Assembly (NCBI GenBank): GCA_910587185.1
Contig: CAJULY010000001.1
Location: forward strand, 62,001 to 126,000
Direction of reading: 5' to 3'
Origin: an uncultured Muribaculaceae bacterium
GTDB lineage: Bacteria > Bacteroidota > Bacteroidia > Bacteroidales > Muribaculaceae
Length of the DNA: 64,000 nucleotides
Shown here: piece after piece, positions 9,753 through 18,140 of the stretch
Layout: each line of letters starts with the position of its first letter
Position numbering within the stretch: position 1 is the first letter of the stretch
Notes under the pieces: generated by a model
The model's database searches: none
Told to the model about the DNA's origin: nothing
The model's input: the letters and a program-made list of their open reading frames with translations, nothing else
Program-made: the position numbers and the translations under genes

Positions 9753-11402
9753 TCAAGCCTTGTCTGCGAGACGAAGCTGTTCATTTGCAAACGCGATCTT
9801 GAATGCAGTCTCATAATATGAGATAAACGACTGCCATCTGGCTGCGGCCGCGGTAGCCTTAGCTGCGGCAGAAACAGTTTCGCGCTGTTTTTTATCGGCA
9901 CACGTAAGGAATTTGACGGCATGCGCTATGTTTTCAGCTACCTCGTTGTAGTTGTTGTCATTGCGTCCGACAACGGTCACACCGCAATTGTCGAAACCGT
10001 TGTCAAAAGTACGTGTAACCCATTGACCGAATCCTGAGAAGGAGGTGGTCACGGTGGGCACTCCGAACGCTACACTTTCAAGAGGCGTATAGCCCCATGG
10101 CTCGTAATAGGATGGGAAAACAGTCGCGTCCATGCCTATCAGCAGATCATAATATGACAGATTGAAAATTCCGTCATTGCCGTTAAGATAACACGGAACA
10201 TAGACAACAGTTATGTCGGGAGTGAAAGATACCTGACGCAGACGGCACGCGATCGCATCCTCGTAGGGATTATTGAGGGTATGGGTGATCCATGGATCGG
10301 GCAGCCTTTCAGCACGATTTTCCGAAATTGCAGTCTGCAGATCCTGTCTGGCTGTATCGGACCATGCGGGAACCATAATGAATGCGAGAATATTCCGACA
10401 TCTCTTTTCCTGACCTATTCTGACAAGCGAGTCAATGAAGAGATCGATGCCTTTGTTGCGATATTCACAGCGGCCTGAAGTGGCAAGGATAAACGTTTCG
10501 TCATCGAATGCGTTGCCGGTCAGTGAACGGGCAACAGTCAGAAGAGTGGCTCTGGCCATCTTTCTTGCCGCGGCGAATTTTGTTTTGACAGGAACGAAAT
10601 TATCCTCGAATCCATTTGGAGTCACAACATCGGGGCGACGTCCGAGCAACTGGGCACATTCGACAGCCGTTATGTCACTGACGGTTGTGAAGCAGTCGGC
10701 CTGCGTTGCGGCCGTCTTCTCCAGAGAGTGCTTGGCCTCCATGTTCAATTCGCGGGCCATCTGGTCACCGTCATAGCCTTTCATATAATCATAGAGAGGT
10801 TTCCCGTTTCCGCAGATGCTTCGTCCTATGCTCGTAGCGTGGGTTGTGAAAAGCGTAGCGACTTCAGGGAGGCGCCATTTGACATAAAGGAGTCCCATGC
10901 CTGTGGTCCACTCGTCAAAGTGGGCAACGACACGCTTCCCTTTGAGATTCATGAATTCATAAAGACTCTCTATGACTATGCCGGCGGCATGTGAAAAGGC
11001 GCAAGCCTCGTCATAATCGCCATAGGCATGAAGTGAATCCACGCCAAAGAGATCCCACATTTTGCCATAAAAGTCGTTTTTAACGGCATACATACCGTCA
11101 AAGCCGACCAGAATAGCCAGCGGTTTACCGGGAATATCCCAACGCCCTACCCTGACGGTCACCCCATCGGGCAGAGATACGGATTTTACCCATGATTTCA
11201 GAAGCGTTTTAGATTCCTTGAAAAAAGGTGAAGGCTTTTCCTTTGTCCAGACGTCCGGTCCGATAAAAACAAGCTTGTCACCGTATATAGAATGGAGCGT
11301 CTTTGATTTTGTAGAAAGCACCGTATAGATGCCGCCCACTTTGTTGCAGACTTCCCAAGAAGTCTCTATCAACATGTCAAGATCTTCAATTTCTTCGATC
11401 AT
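9753..11402 (-). CDS. glycogen synthase, GT3 family
   Basis: A 549-residue GT-B glycosyltransferase of the GT3 family, the animal/fungal glycogen synthase type also found in Bacteroidetes. It adds glucose from a nucleotide sugar to glycogen. The N terminus has 'ETSWEVCNKVGGIYTVL', where KVGGIYTV is the donor-site loop. Later 'VFPSYYEPWGYTPLE' (about residues 425-439) carries the conserved E-x7-E region of the catalytic site. It is followed by alpha-glucan phosphorylase in the same operon. Whether the donor is UDP- or ADP-glucose cannot be read from the sequence; GT3 enzymes generally use UDP-glucose. Confidence 0.93.
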   Translation of the reverse strand: MIEEIEDLDMLIETSWEVCNKVGGIYTVLSTKSKTLHSIYGDKLVFIGPDVWTKEKPSPFFKESKTLLKSWVKSVSLPDGVTVRVGRWDIPGKPLAILVGFDGMYAVKNDFYGKMWDLFGVDSLHAYGDYDEACAFSHAAGIVIESLYEFMNLKGKRVVAHFDEWTTGMGLLYVKWRLPEVATLFTTHATSIGRSICGNGKPLYDYMKGYDGDQMARELNMEAKHSLEKTAATQADCFTTVSDITAVECAQLLGRRPDVVTPNGFEDNFVPVKTKFAAARKMARATLLTVARSLTGNAFDDETFILATSGRCEYRNKGIDLFIDSLVRIGQEKRCRNILAFIMVPAWSDTARQDLQTAISENRAERLPDPWITHTLNNPYEDAIACRLRQVSFTPDITVVYVPCYLNGNDGIFNLSYYDLLIGMDATVFPSYYEPWGYTPLESVAFGVPTVTTSFSGFGQWVTRTFDNGFDNCGVTVVGRNDNNYNEVAENIAHAVKFLTCADKKQRETVSAAAKATAAAARWQSFISYYETAFKIAFANEQLRLADKA

Positions 11403-11431
11403 AAATTACTCTAAGATTTTATAATCCGGCG

Positions 11432-11466
11432 CAAAGGTACAACTTTTTTAATTAATGTCACGCAAA
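11432..11466 (-). promoter_or_regulatory. promoter of the glycogen synthase/phosphorylase operon
   Basis: The minus strand has TTTG (11463-11466), a 23-base spacer and TACCTTTG (11432-11439), about 30 bases before ATG 11402. Confidence 0.6.
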
Positions 11467-11621
11467 GCAATGCGTTAATTATCAAAATTAAGTCTGATGT
11501 TCTACATTTGTGTCGCAAATCCGACTACAAACAGCTGTTATAAAGGATTCTCCAAACGTTAAAAAAGCATAACAAAAATCGCATAACGTAACAACCGGCA
11601 TATTTATTGTGAAGGTTTTAT

Positions 11622-11629
11622 TAATTTTG
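11622..11629 (+). promoter_or_regulatory. -7 element of the small secreted protein gene
   Basis: TAATTTTG lies nine bases before ATG 11639. The frame is open further upstream to 11609, but this element falls inside that extension, so the later ATG is the likely start. Confidence 0.55.
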
Positions 11630-11638
11630 CCCGCAAAG

Positions 11639-11947
11639 ATGAAAAGAATTCCTTACATACTGCTGCTTCTCTGTGCTTTGTCATTTTCAGGCATGAGAAC
11701 TTCGGCGGAAACCCCGAAACGGGAATCCTCTCCGGCAACCGACGCCCCGACCCTGACGGTAGCCCAGGCTTCGTTTACGGTCAAAGGATCGCCGGATTGT
11801 CCGCTGACTTTCGAGGTATATTCCCTGACAGGGCAGCTTGTCAAAAGATTCAAATTGAAGGACGGCAGTTTCACCCTTGAACTGCCGCGCGGATGCTACA
11901 TCATAAAGTGCTCGGTCTGGTCAAAAAAAGTCGTCATAAAAGGCTGA
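11639..11947 (+). CDS. small secreted protein with a T9SS-sorting-domain-like C terminus
   Basis: A 102-residue protein. Residues 1-24 form a signal peptide (basic MKR, then 'IPYILLLLCALSFSG'). A short linker rich in Pro, Ser and Thr follows. The last 60 residues read 'FEVYSLTGQLVKRFKL', then 'LPRGCYIIKCS' and finally 'KKVVIKG'. This order resembles the C-terminal sorting domain of type IX secretion (vysl.G..v, lp.GiYivk, .kkvvi). Here the domain stands almost alone, with no cargo in front. Other possibilities are a small beta-sandwich adhesin piece or a vestigial protein. The homology call is from pattern only. Confidence 0.65.
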   Translation: MKRIPYILLLLCALSFSGMRTSAETPKRESSPATDAPTLTVAQASFTVKGSPDCPLTFEVYSLTGQLVKRFKLKDGSFTLELPRGCYIIKCSVWSKKVVIKG

Positions 11948-11990
11948 CGCCCCACTACTGCTTCCCAAATATTCTCATCCAACAATAAAA

Positions 11991-12020
11991 CAGGCCCGAT
12001 GGAAAATTCCGTCGGGCCTG
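11991..12020 (-). terminator. terminator of the trigger factor gene
   Basis: The arms CAGGCCCGA and TCGGGCCTG surround a short loop whose edges pair further (GGAA/TTCC), between A-rich and T-rich flanks. It follows the tig stop at 12057 and may also end the small gene on the plus strand. Confidence 0.85.
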
Positions 12021-12056
12021 ATATTATTGCGCTTGCAGGCGCTATTTCTCGGATAT

Positions 12057-13418
12057 TTAAATCTGCGATGCGATTTCTTTGAAACGGTCGAGACTCACGG
12101 TTTCCTCATCAAGCGTCACTGCTTGCTTGAGGGCGTTGAAAGTCTTGATTTCAGCGACCTGTTCGTGCAGACGACCGGCATACTGCTTGTCGGCAAGAAT
12201 GTTCTCTGCATATTTTGCAATAGTCTCGTCATCGATGTTTGTCATGCCATACTGGGCGAACTGACGGGCGGCAAGACCTTTGGCAAATTCAAGAAGGTCA
12301 TCACGTTCAACCTTGACGCCGAGATTCTCCACGACCTTGTCAAGTATCAACTGCCATTTCAGATCCGATTCCATACGGCTGAACTCCTCAGCGGCCTTTT
12401 CTTCTGTCATCTCCTCGTTGCGGGTCATGAGCCATTTTGTCAAAAGGGCTGCGGGGAGCTGCATGTCACCGTATTTGTCCATATAGACCTTACGGGCCGA
12501 CCAACGGAAAATCATGTCGCTGTTACCCTGAAGTTCTCCGGAAATCATGTTTTTGACAGCTTCGCGATACTCTTCTTCGTTGTGTACCTTGTCTTTGCCG
12601 AAAACGTTTGTGAAGAGTTCCTCACCCATTTCGGCCGGCTTGACAACGATGATTTCTGAGATCGCCATTTCAAAATCTCCCTGCACTTCTGCTACGCGGG
12701 CTTTGTCGATATTGAGCATGGAAGCTATTTCGGTAATATTTTCGCCTGTAGCCTTGCGCGGGTTGAAGACGACCTTGTCACCTACTTTCTTACCTTCGAA
12801 AAGAGCTGCCTGATCCTTATCCGTGAAATACATCGGGGCGAGGATGCCGCTGACTACCTGAATGGCGTCATCGCCTTCCTTCACACTACCGTCTTCGTTG
12901 AGCTGCATGATTGCACCCTTGACAAGAGCATCCGGCTCGAACTCCTCGCCGGGCACCTGTGCGCCGAAACGTTTGCGGAAAGCTTTATCCTGCTCGTCAA
13001 CCATTTCATCGGTAACCTCGATATTATAATAAGGTACGTGAACATTCTTGTCGGTCTCGACATCAAGGGCCGGGGCAAGAGCCAGGTCATATTCGAATGT
13101 GAATGAAGTCTGGTTCTTAAGGTCAAGTTCCTTGACTTCAACAGGAAGCGGCTGGCCGAGAACGTTAAGCTTATTCTCCTGAATATATTTCATAACGGCC
13201 TCGTAAACAACCTGATTGATCACATCGCTCGTAACCTGTTTGCCGAAACGGCGCTCCAGGTCTTTCAGGGAAACGTGACCTTTGCGAAATCCGGGAATCT
13301 GGTGTGTGCGACCGATTTTTTTGAGATCTTCGGTCACTTTAGCTTTGTAATCGTTTTCTTCTACCGCCACTGTCAGGCGCATGCTGACCGGATCGGTGCT
13401 GGTGCTTGTAATGTTCAT
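12057..13418 (-). CDS. tig: trigger factor
   Basis: A 453-residue ribosome-associated chaperone and peptidyl-prolyl isomerase that receives nascent chains. The N-terminal ribosome-binding domain contains 'IPGFRKGHVSL' (about residues 38-48), close to the GFRxGxxP signature. The middle part is a divergent FKBP-like domain, and the C-terminal 200 residues are the helical arms. The length is normal for Bacteroidetes. It has its own promoter (TAATTTTG at 13468-13475) and terminator, so it appears monocistronic; clpP and clpX, often next to tig, are not here. Confidence 0.95.
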   Translation of the reverse strand: MNITSTSTDPVSMRLTVAVEENDYKAKVTEDLKKIGRTHQIPGFRKGHVSLKDLERRFGKQVTSDVINQVVYEAVMKYIQENKLNVLGQPLPVEVKELDLKNQTSFTFEYDLALAPALDVETDKNVHVPYYNIEVTDEMVDEQDKAFRKRFGAQVPGEEFEPDALVKGAIMQLNEDGSVKEGDDAIQVVSGILAPMYFTDKDQAALFEGKKVGDKVVFNPRKATGENITEIASMLNIDKARVAEVQGDFEMAISEIIVVKPAEMGEELFTNVFGKDKVHNEEEYREAVKNMISGELQGNSDMIFRWSARKVYMDKYGDMQLPAALLTKWLMTRNEEMTEEKAAEEFSRMESDLKWQLILDKVVENLGVKVERDDLLEFAKGLAARQFAQYGMTNIDDETIAKYAENILADKQYAGRLHEQVAEIKTFNALKQAVTLDEETVSLDRFKEIASQI

Positions 13419-13467
13419 AACTTGATTTATGATTGCTACTTTTAAATGTTTGCTTTTTTACAACGTG

Positions 13468-13475
13468 CAAAATTA
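13468..13475 (-). promoter_or_regulatory. -7 element of tig
   Basis: The minus strand reads TAATTTTG, a perfect match, about 50 bases before ATG 13418. Confidence 0.55.
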
Positions 13476-13514
13476 ACACATTATAATGGATTGAGCAAAT
13501 CATTTCCTTCAATT

Positions 13515-13757
13515 TCAATCGTCATCGTCGTCATCATGGTCGTGATGACGCCCGTGTTTCTTGTGTTTCTTGTACTTTTTGTGTTTCTTCTCCTTGTGGG
13601 GTTTGTGTTTGCCATAAGGGCGGTAATAGCCGTCGTTGTAATAATCGCCTTCCACGCCCCAATAGGCCCTGTTGGAGCCGCACGACGGAAGGACAGCCGA
13701 CATGGTGAAGACGGCCAGAATGGCCAGAAGTGTTATGGAAAATCTGCTTCGTCTCAT
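13515..13757 (-). CDS. small lipoprotein with a His/Lys-rich segment and poly-Asp tail
   Basis: An 80-residue protein. Residues 1-28 form a lipoprotein signal (MRRSR, then a hydrophobic run, then 'AVLPSC' with the lipidated Cys). A short Tyr/Gly-rich segment ('GDYYNDGYYRPYG') follows. The remainder is strongly biased: about 30 residues of Lys and His ('HKEKKHKKYKKHKKHG'), then His/Asp, ending in six Asp. The His/Asp content suggests metal or polyanion binding at the envelope, which is inference. The start at 13757 is preferred to the longer open frame because the signal peptide begins there and a TACATTTG element sits at 13788-13795. Confidence 0.7.
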   Translation of the reverse strand: MRRSRFSITLLAILAVFTMSAVLPSCGSNRAYWGVEGDYYNDGYYRPYGKHKPHKEKKHKKYKKHKKHGRHHDHDDDDDD

Positions 13758-13787
13758 AGTTAAACGGGCTCTTTGAAAGATTATGTT

Positions 13788-13795
13788 CAAATGTA
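13788..13795 (-). promoter_or_regulatory. -7 element of the His/Lys-rich lipoprotein gene
   Basis: The minus strand reads TACATTTG, 30 bases before ATG 13757. It supports this start. Confidence 0.5.
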
Positions 13796-13815
13796 TGACG
13801 CAATTGGATGCGATA

Positions 13816-13846
13816 TTGTTCATTATGGTATTTTTTTGTAACTTCG
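13816..13846 (+). promoter_or_regulatory. promoter of prfA
   Basis: TTG (13816-13818), a 20-base spacer and TAACTTCG (13839-13846), which differs from TAnnTTTG at one base. ATG 13868 follows 21 bases later. Confidence 0.5.
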
Positions 13847-13867
13847 CAGAAATTATAATTCGTTTTT

Positions 13868-14977
13868 ATGTCTGACAACACCCTGCTTTCCCGGCTTGAC
13901 GGAATAGAGAGCCGTTTTCAGGAAGTAAGCACACTTATAACCGATCCGGCTGTCATAGCCGATATGTCGCGCTATGTGCGCCTGACCAAAGAATACAAAG
14001 ACCTCGAACGTCTGGTGAATGTCACCGGACAATACCGCCGGGCGCTCGACAATATCAGGGAAGCGCACGAAGTGCTCGAGACGGAGTCAGACGAAGAACT
14101 GCGAACCATGGCGCGCGAAGAGCTCGACGAAGCTCAGGCTTCCCTGCCCCGTCTGGAGGAAGAGATAAAGATACTGCTTCTTCCGGCAGACCCGGAGGAC
14201 TCCAAAAACGCCATACTCGAAATCAGAGGCGGCACGGGAGGCGACGAAGCGGCGATTTTCGCAGGCGACCTCTTCAAGATGTACTCGAAATATTGCGAAT
14301 CCAAGGGCTGGACCCTCTCCGTCTCCTCCTATAGCGAAGGAGCCGCAGGCGGTTTCAAAGAGATCGTGGCCACTGTCAGCGGTGACAATGTCTATGGCAC
14401 TTTGAAATATGAAAGCGGCGTCCACCGCGTGCAGCGCGTTCCCGCAACCGAGACTCAGGGACGCGTCCACACTTCAGCCGCAACTGTAGCCGTTCTGCCG
14501 GAAGCCGAACCTTTCGACGTCGAGATCAACGAGGGGGAAATCAAATGGGACACTTTCAGAAGCGGCGGCGCGGGAGGACAGAACGTCAACAAGGTCGAAT
14601 CAGGCGTCAGGCTGCGTTACATGTGGAAGAACCCCAACACAGGAGAGACTGAGGAAATCCTGATTGAATGTACCGAAACCCGCGATCAGCCGAAAAACAA
14701 AGAAAGGGCGCTCAGCCGTCTGCGAACTTTTATCTACGACAAAGAGCACCGCAAATACATGGATGACATTGCCTCCCGGCGAAAGACAATGGTTTCCACC
14801 GGAGACAGATCCGCAAAGATCCGTACCTATAATTATCCGCAAGGCCGAATCACGGACCACCGCATCAATTACACCATATACAACCTCCAGGCTTTCATGG
14901 ACGGCGACATTCAGGACTGCATAGACCATCTGATAGTTGCCGAGAACGCCGAACGCATGAAAGAAGCCAGTCTCTGA
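13868..14977 (+). CDS. prfA: peptide chain release factor 1
   Basis: A 369-residue class I release factor that recognises UAA and UAG and triggers peptidyl-tRNA hydrolysis. The catalytic GGQ lies in 'RSGGAGGQNVNKVESG' (about residues 233-248). The codon-recognition region contains 'RVPATETQGRVHTSAATV', where the PAT tripeptide is the RF1-type discriminator; RF2 would have SPF. The C-terminal 'RTYNYPQGRITDHRI' is also RF1-typical. No programmed frameshift is expected or seen. A DUF4153 membrane protein follows after 19 bases and may be co-transcribed. Confidence 0.97.
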   Translation: MSDNTLLSRLDGIESRFQEVSTLITDPAVIADMSRYVRLTKEYKDLERLVNVTGQYRRALDNIREAHEVLETESDEELRTMAREELDEAQASLPRLEEEIKILLLPADPEDSKNAILEIRGGTGGDEAAIFAGDLFKMYSKYCESKGWTLSVSSYSEGAAGGFKEIVATVSGDNVYGTLKYESGVHRVQRVPATETQGRVHTSAATVAVLPEAEPFDVEINEGEIKWDTFRSGGAGGQNVNKVESGVRLRYMWKNPNTGETEEILIECTETRDQPKNKERALSRLRTFIYDKEHRKYMDDIASRRKTMVSTGDRSAKIRTYNYPQGRITDHRINYTIYNLQAFMDGDIQDCIDHLIVAENAERMKEASL

Positions 14978-14996
14978 CCTCTCATTATCAAAAAAA

Positions 14997-16763
14997 ATGG
15001 GAAACAATCTTTCTCCTTCAAAAAAATTCAGTCCGGCTGCTTTATTCAGCCCTCAGACTTACGTGGCCATTTTCGCCCGAGCATGGCGACAATTCCCTTT
15101 TACGGTCTGCTATATCATCGTTTTAGGGATTGCCCAAGGATGCTGGCTTTACCATAACGACACCTCGCTGCCCCAGTCCATCGTAGCCGGCCTTACCCTC
15201 GGCGCGCTGCTGTCAGTCATAGCAAAACAATGGAGCGATTACCGCGAGCTGCGTTACGGTCTTGTTCTGCAGCTATGCGCGGCTTTATTTACAGCCGCTG
15301 CGGTGGCATGCATCTACAACATCGGCCGTTACTGGTCTGAAGAATTCAGCGCAGCGTACTGGTCGATGCTTATATTTCTTGCCATAGCGGCGTTGACAGC
15401 TCCTGTCAGCAGGAGGTTGCATGATAATAAAGTCCGTTACCTTTATACACGGCAGTTGGTCATTCGGCTGACAATTACCGGACTGACATTCCTTTTCATG
15501 CTGGTAATCTCCATGCTGTTCAGTTTTACGCTCACCTCGCTGTTCAACGTCACAGAAAAACTGATGTTTGCAGTATTGATTCCCCTATTGGCTCTGGTTC
15601 CTCCTGCGCTTTATTTTATTTCCGGATATCCAACGAAAGAGGGCTCCGCAGTGACCGGACCGGCTCCCGGCTCTCTTTTCGACCGTTTCTGCAAGAATAT
15701 TCTTCTTCCTCTCGCCGCCGTTTACGCGGTAATCCTATATGCCTACGGAATCAAAATGCTCCATGAAATGTCGTTGCCGCGCACATCGGTTACTCTCATG
15801 GTCGGCGGTCTTATGGCGGCTGTTTTCGTGCTTCTTTTCGGCATTCAGGTTTATCGTTTTGCGCCCGAGGCCAATCCCAAGGCGGCGAAGATAGCATCGA
15901 GTGCTTTCCGCTGGTGGCCCGTAGCTATGGTTCCATTGCTTATAATGATGAGTATCGCCATAGGCTATCGCGTACATCAGTACGGCTGGACCGCTCCGCG
16001 CCTCTACGTCACCCTCTTCAACATTCTGGGATATGCAGCCTGCATCTACGGAAATCTCTGCAAATCGCCACGAATGGATCTGATTGCTTCGGGTGTCATC
16101 ATTCCCATGCTTCTTGCGTCAGTGATTCCGGGATTTAATTTCACTTCATTCGGAGTCAGAGATATGCCTGAGCGGATCTTGGTTCAATTGAAGGGAATCG
16201 GCGTAACGGAACTTCCGGTGCCATACGAAAAGCTTTGCGCCAGACTGAATTCAATTCCCGCCAACAAGGCCGACAGCATCATAGATGACATTACTTATCT
16301 TCAGCGCGAACTCGGGGCGCGGAGAATCAGAGGAATAGTAACAGGCGATGTCCCAAGATATTCCTACGAATTCCATGAGGATATCCGTGAGAGTAATGCG
16401 GATGGCAAAGAATTCTGGACCAAAATGGAGGGGAAAGATGCTTTGTCGCCTATCCCGCAGGGCTATTCATCGATTGAATACGTAAGCTGCTCCGCCGACA
16501 ACCTCAACACAAAGTATCTCGGCAAAGACAGCATAGAGGTAAATGTGGGCAGCGGCATCACCCTGGCTTTCAATCTGAACCGCCTTGTGCAGACCAAAGG
16601 AAACAAATCGGCGTTGCCTATACATTGCCGTGTGATTTCCGCCCCTGACGATCTGTTTCTTCTCACCGACTTCTCCCTCTATTCGTTGAAGGTGATAAAG
16701 AAAGAAGATGATTTCGGCACATTCAGATTCAGCGGATTTTATCTGAAGAAATGGAACAAATAA
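14997..16763 (+). CDS. DUF4153 multi-spanning membrane protein
   Basis: A 588-residue protein with about ten to twelve hydrophobic helices in its first 380 residues (clear ones near 35-55, 60-80, 90-110, 118-136, 155-180, 190-208, 235-255, 263-285, 300-325 and 335-375). A soluble C-terminal domain of about 200 residues follows and probably lies outside the cytoplasm. The pattern matches DUF4153 proteins, common in Bacteroidetes and of unknown function. It sits between prfA and pyrF with short gaps on both sides (19 and 21 bases), so the three may form one transcript that ends at the terminator after pyrF. Confidence 0.8.
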   Translation: MGNNLSPSKKFSPAALFSPQTYVAIFARAWRQFPFTVCYIIVLGIAQGCWLYHNDTSLPQSIVAGLTLGALLSVIAKQWSDYRELRYGLVLQLCAALFTAAAVACIYNIGRYWSEEFSAAYWSMLIFLAIAALTAPVSRRLHDNKVRYLYTRQLVIRLTITGLTFLFMLVISMLFSFTLTSLFNVTEKLMFAVLIPLLALVPPALYFISGYPTKEGSAVTGPAPGSLFDRFCKNILLPLAAVYAVILYAYGIKMLHEMSLPRTSVTLMVGGLMAAVFVLLFGIQVYRFAPEANPKAAKIASSAFRWWPVAMVPLLIMMSIAIGYRVHQYGWTAPRLYVTLFNILGYAACIYGNLCKSPRMDLIASGVIIPMLLASVIPGFNFTSFGVRDMPERILVQLKGIGVTELPVPYEKLCARLNSIPANKADSIIDDITYLQRELGARRIRGIVTGDVPRYSYEFHEDIRESNADGKEFWTKMEGKDALSPIPQGYSSIEYVSCSADNLNTKYLGKDSIEVNVGSGITLAFNLNRLVQTKGNKSALPIHCRVISAPDDLFLLTDFSLYSLKVIKKEDDFGTFRFSGFYLKKWNK

Positions 16764-16784
16764 TCCATTAACTATATATCAGTT

Positions 16785-17600
16785 ATGACACGAAAACAAT
16801 TGGTTGAGAACATCAAGGCTAAAAAGTCTTTTCTCTGCGTCGGTCTTGACACAGACCCGTTGAAAATCCCTCGCCACATCGCGGAGGGACCGGACCCCAT
16901 TTTCAATTTCAACAAAGCGATCATAGACGCTACAGCGCCCTATTGCGTGGCCTACAAACCGAACATGGCATTCTACGAAAGCTTCGGAGCTGCAGGATGG
17001 GACGCACTGGAACGTACAGTCAGATATCTTAAAGAAAACTATCCCGACCAGTTCATCATAGCCGACGCCAAACGCGGCGACATAGGCAACACCTCCAAAC
17101 TCTACGCCAGAAGCTTCTTCGAACATCTTGATGTGGATGCGATAACCGTGGCACCATATATGGGTGAGGACAGCGTAACACCATTCCTCGGATATGAGGG
17201 CAAATGGGTGATTTTGTTAGCTCTGACTTCCAACAAGGGCAGCCATGATTTCCAGCTCATCAAGGACGCAGAGGGCACTCCCCTTTTTGAGCAGGTTATT
17301 GAAAAATCGAGCAAATGGGCCGGCCCCGACGAGATGATGTATGTTGTCGGTGCAACTCAGGGGCGCATGTTTGAGGACATCCGCCGCGTAGCCCCCAGGA
17401 GCTTCCTTCTCGTTCCCGGCGTCGGAGCTCAGGGAGGCAGTCTTGAAGAAGTAGTCAAATACGGCATGATCGACGATTGCGGTCTGCTTGTAAATTCATC
17501 GCGCGGCATCATTTACGCATCGTCAGGTGAAGATTTCGCCGAGCGCGCCGGCGAGGAAGCCCGGAAACTCCGCGACCAGATGGCCGCCCTCCTGAAATAA
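16785..17600 (+). CDS. pyrF: orotidine-5'-phosphate decarboxylase, type 2
   Basis: A 271-residue enzyme that converts OMP to UMP, the last step of UMP synthesis. The catalytic Asp/Lys cluster is in '[15 protein letters not shown]' (about residues 87-101), typical of the longer type 2 subfamily. The N-terminal '[10 protein letters not shown]' and the C-terminal '[15 protein letters not shown]' phosphate-binding loop are present. The start follows the DUF4153 stop by 21 bases and a stem-loop follows the stop. Confidence 0.96.
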   Translation: MTRKQLVENIKAKKSFLCVGLDTDPLKIPRHIAEGPDPIFNFNKAIIDATAPYCVAYKPNMAFYESFGAAGWDALERTVRYLKENYPDQFIIADAKRGDIGNTSKLYARSFFEHLDVDAITVAPYMGEDSVTPFLGYEGKWVILLALTSNKGSHDFQLIKDAEGTPLFEQVIEKSSKWAGPDEMMYVVGATQGRMFEDIRRVAPRSFLLVPGVGAQGGSLEEVVKYGMIDDCGLLVNSSRGIIYASSGEDFAERAGEEARKLRDQMAALLK

Positions 17601-17631
17601 TCCGATCAACTGTACTATCTAAAATAATTTC

Positions 17632-17680
17632 ACTTGGCCGCTTGTCTGAAACAATATCCGGCAGGCGGCCAAGTAATTTT
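17632..17680 (+). terminator. terminator after pyrF
   Basis: The arms ACTTGGCCGC (17632-17641) and GCGGCCAAGT (17665-17674) are perfect, with a 23-base loop and a short T run after. The loop is long, so it is somewhat weaker than the other terminators here. Confidence 0.75.
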
Positions 17681-17693
17681 TATGATAAGAATT

Positions 17694-17725
17694 TTTGGTT
17701 GTGTCAAATATTGTTTGTAATTTTG
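17694..17725 (+). promoter_or_regulatory. promoter of the arsenic operon
   Basis: TTTG (17694-17697), exactly 20 bases, then TAATTTTG (17718-17725): an ideal Bacteroidetes promoter, 22 bases before the arsR start. It is overlapped by dyads described separately. Confidence 0.75.
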
Positions 17726-17739
17726 CGAACACCAAACAA
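17694..17739. promoter_or_regulatory. candidate ArsR operator
   Basis: Two inverted pairs span the promoter: TTTGGT (17694-17699) with ACCAAA (17731-17736), and TTGTTTG (17711-17717) with CAAACAA (17733-17739). The second brackets the -7 element and likely start point, where a repressor would block transcription. Binding by ArsR is inference. Confidence 0.4.
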
Positions 17740-17747
17740 AGGATGAT

Positions 17748-18074
17748 ATGGCAAAATTAGAAATAACACCTGATCAGGAGCGACTTGCGAGGTTCGCGAA
17801 AGCGATGGGTCATCCCACCCGTATAGCAATCCTGCATTTCCTCGCGCAGAGAAACGAATGTTTCTTTGGCGATATACACGAGGTGCTTCCGATTGCGAAA
17901 GCCACTGTGTCGCAACATCTGAGCGAACTGAAAGATGCCGGACTGATTCAAGGAACTATCGAACCTCCGAAAGTAAAGTATTGTATCAACGCAGAGAACT
18001 GGAAACTGGCACGGCTGCTATTTTCACAGATGCTTGACGAATGCTGTCCCTCAAAAAAGAATTGCTGCTCGTAA
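17748..18074 (+). CDS. arsR: ArsR-family metalloregulator
   Basis: A 108-residue winged-helix repressor, normally released from DNA by trivalent arsenic or antimony. The recognition region is 'IAKATVSQHLSELKDAGLI' (about residues 49-67), preceded by 'MGHPTRIAILHFL'. The classic E. coli CVCDL site is absent; the only Cys nearby is C38 in 'NECFFGD'. Instead the C terminus has C99-C100, five residues, then C106-C107. The CC-x5-C spacing is the same as that described for the C-terminal As(III) site of Acidithiobacillus ferrooxidans ArsR. It is first in a seven-gene operon, so it is likely autoregulatory. Confidence 0.92.
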   Translation: MAKLEITPDQERLARFAKAMGHPTRIAILHFLAQRNECFFGDIHEVLPIAKATVSQHLSELKDAGLIQGTIEPPKVKYCINAENWKLARLLFSQMLDECCPSKKNCCS

Positions 18075-18140
18075 ACACTATTTTTTATCATATATGTTCG
18101 TAATTCGGCAAACAACAATCTAAATAATACATTCAGAAAC

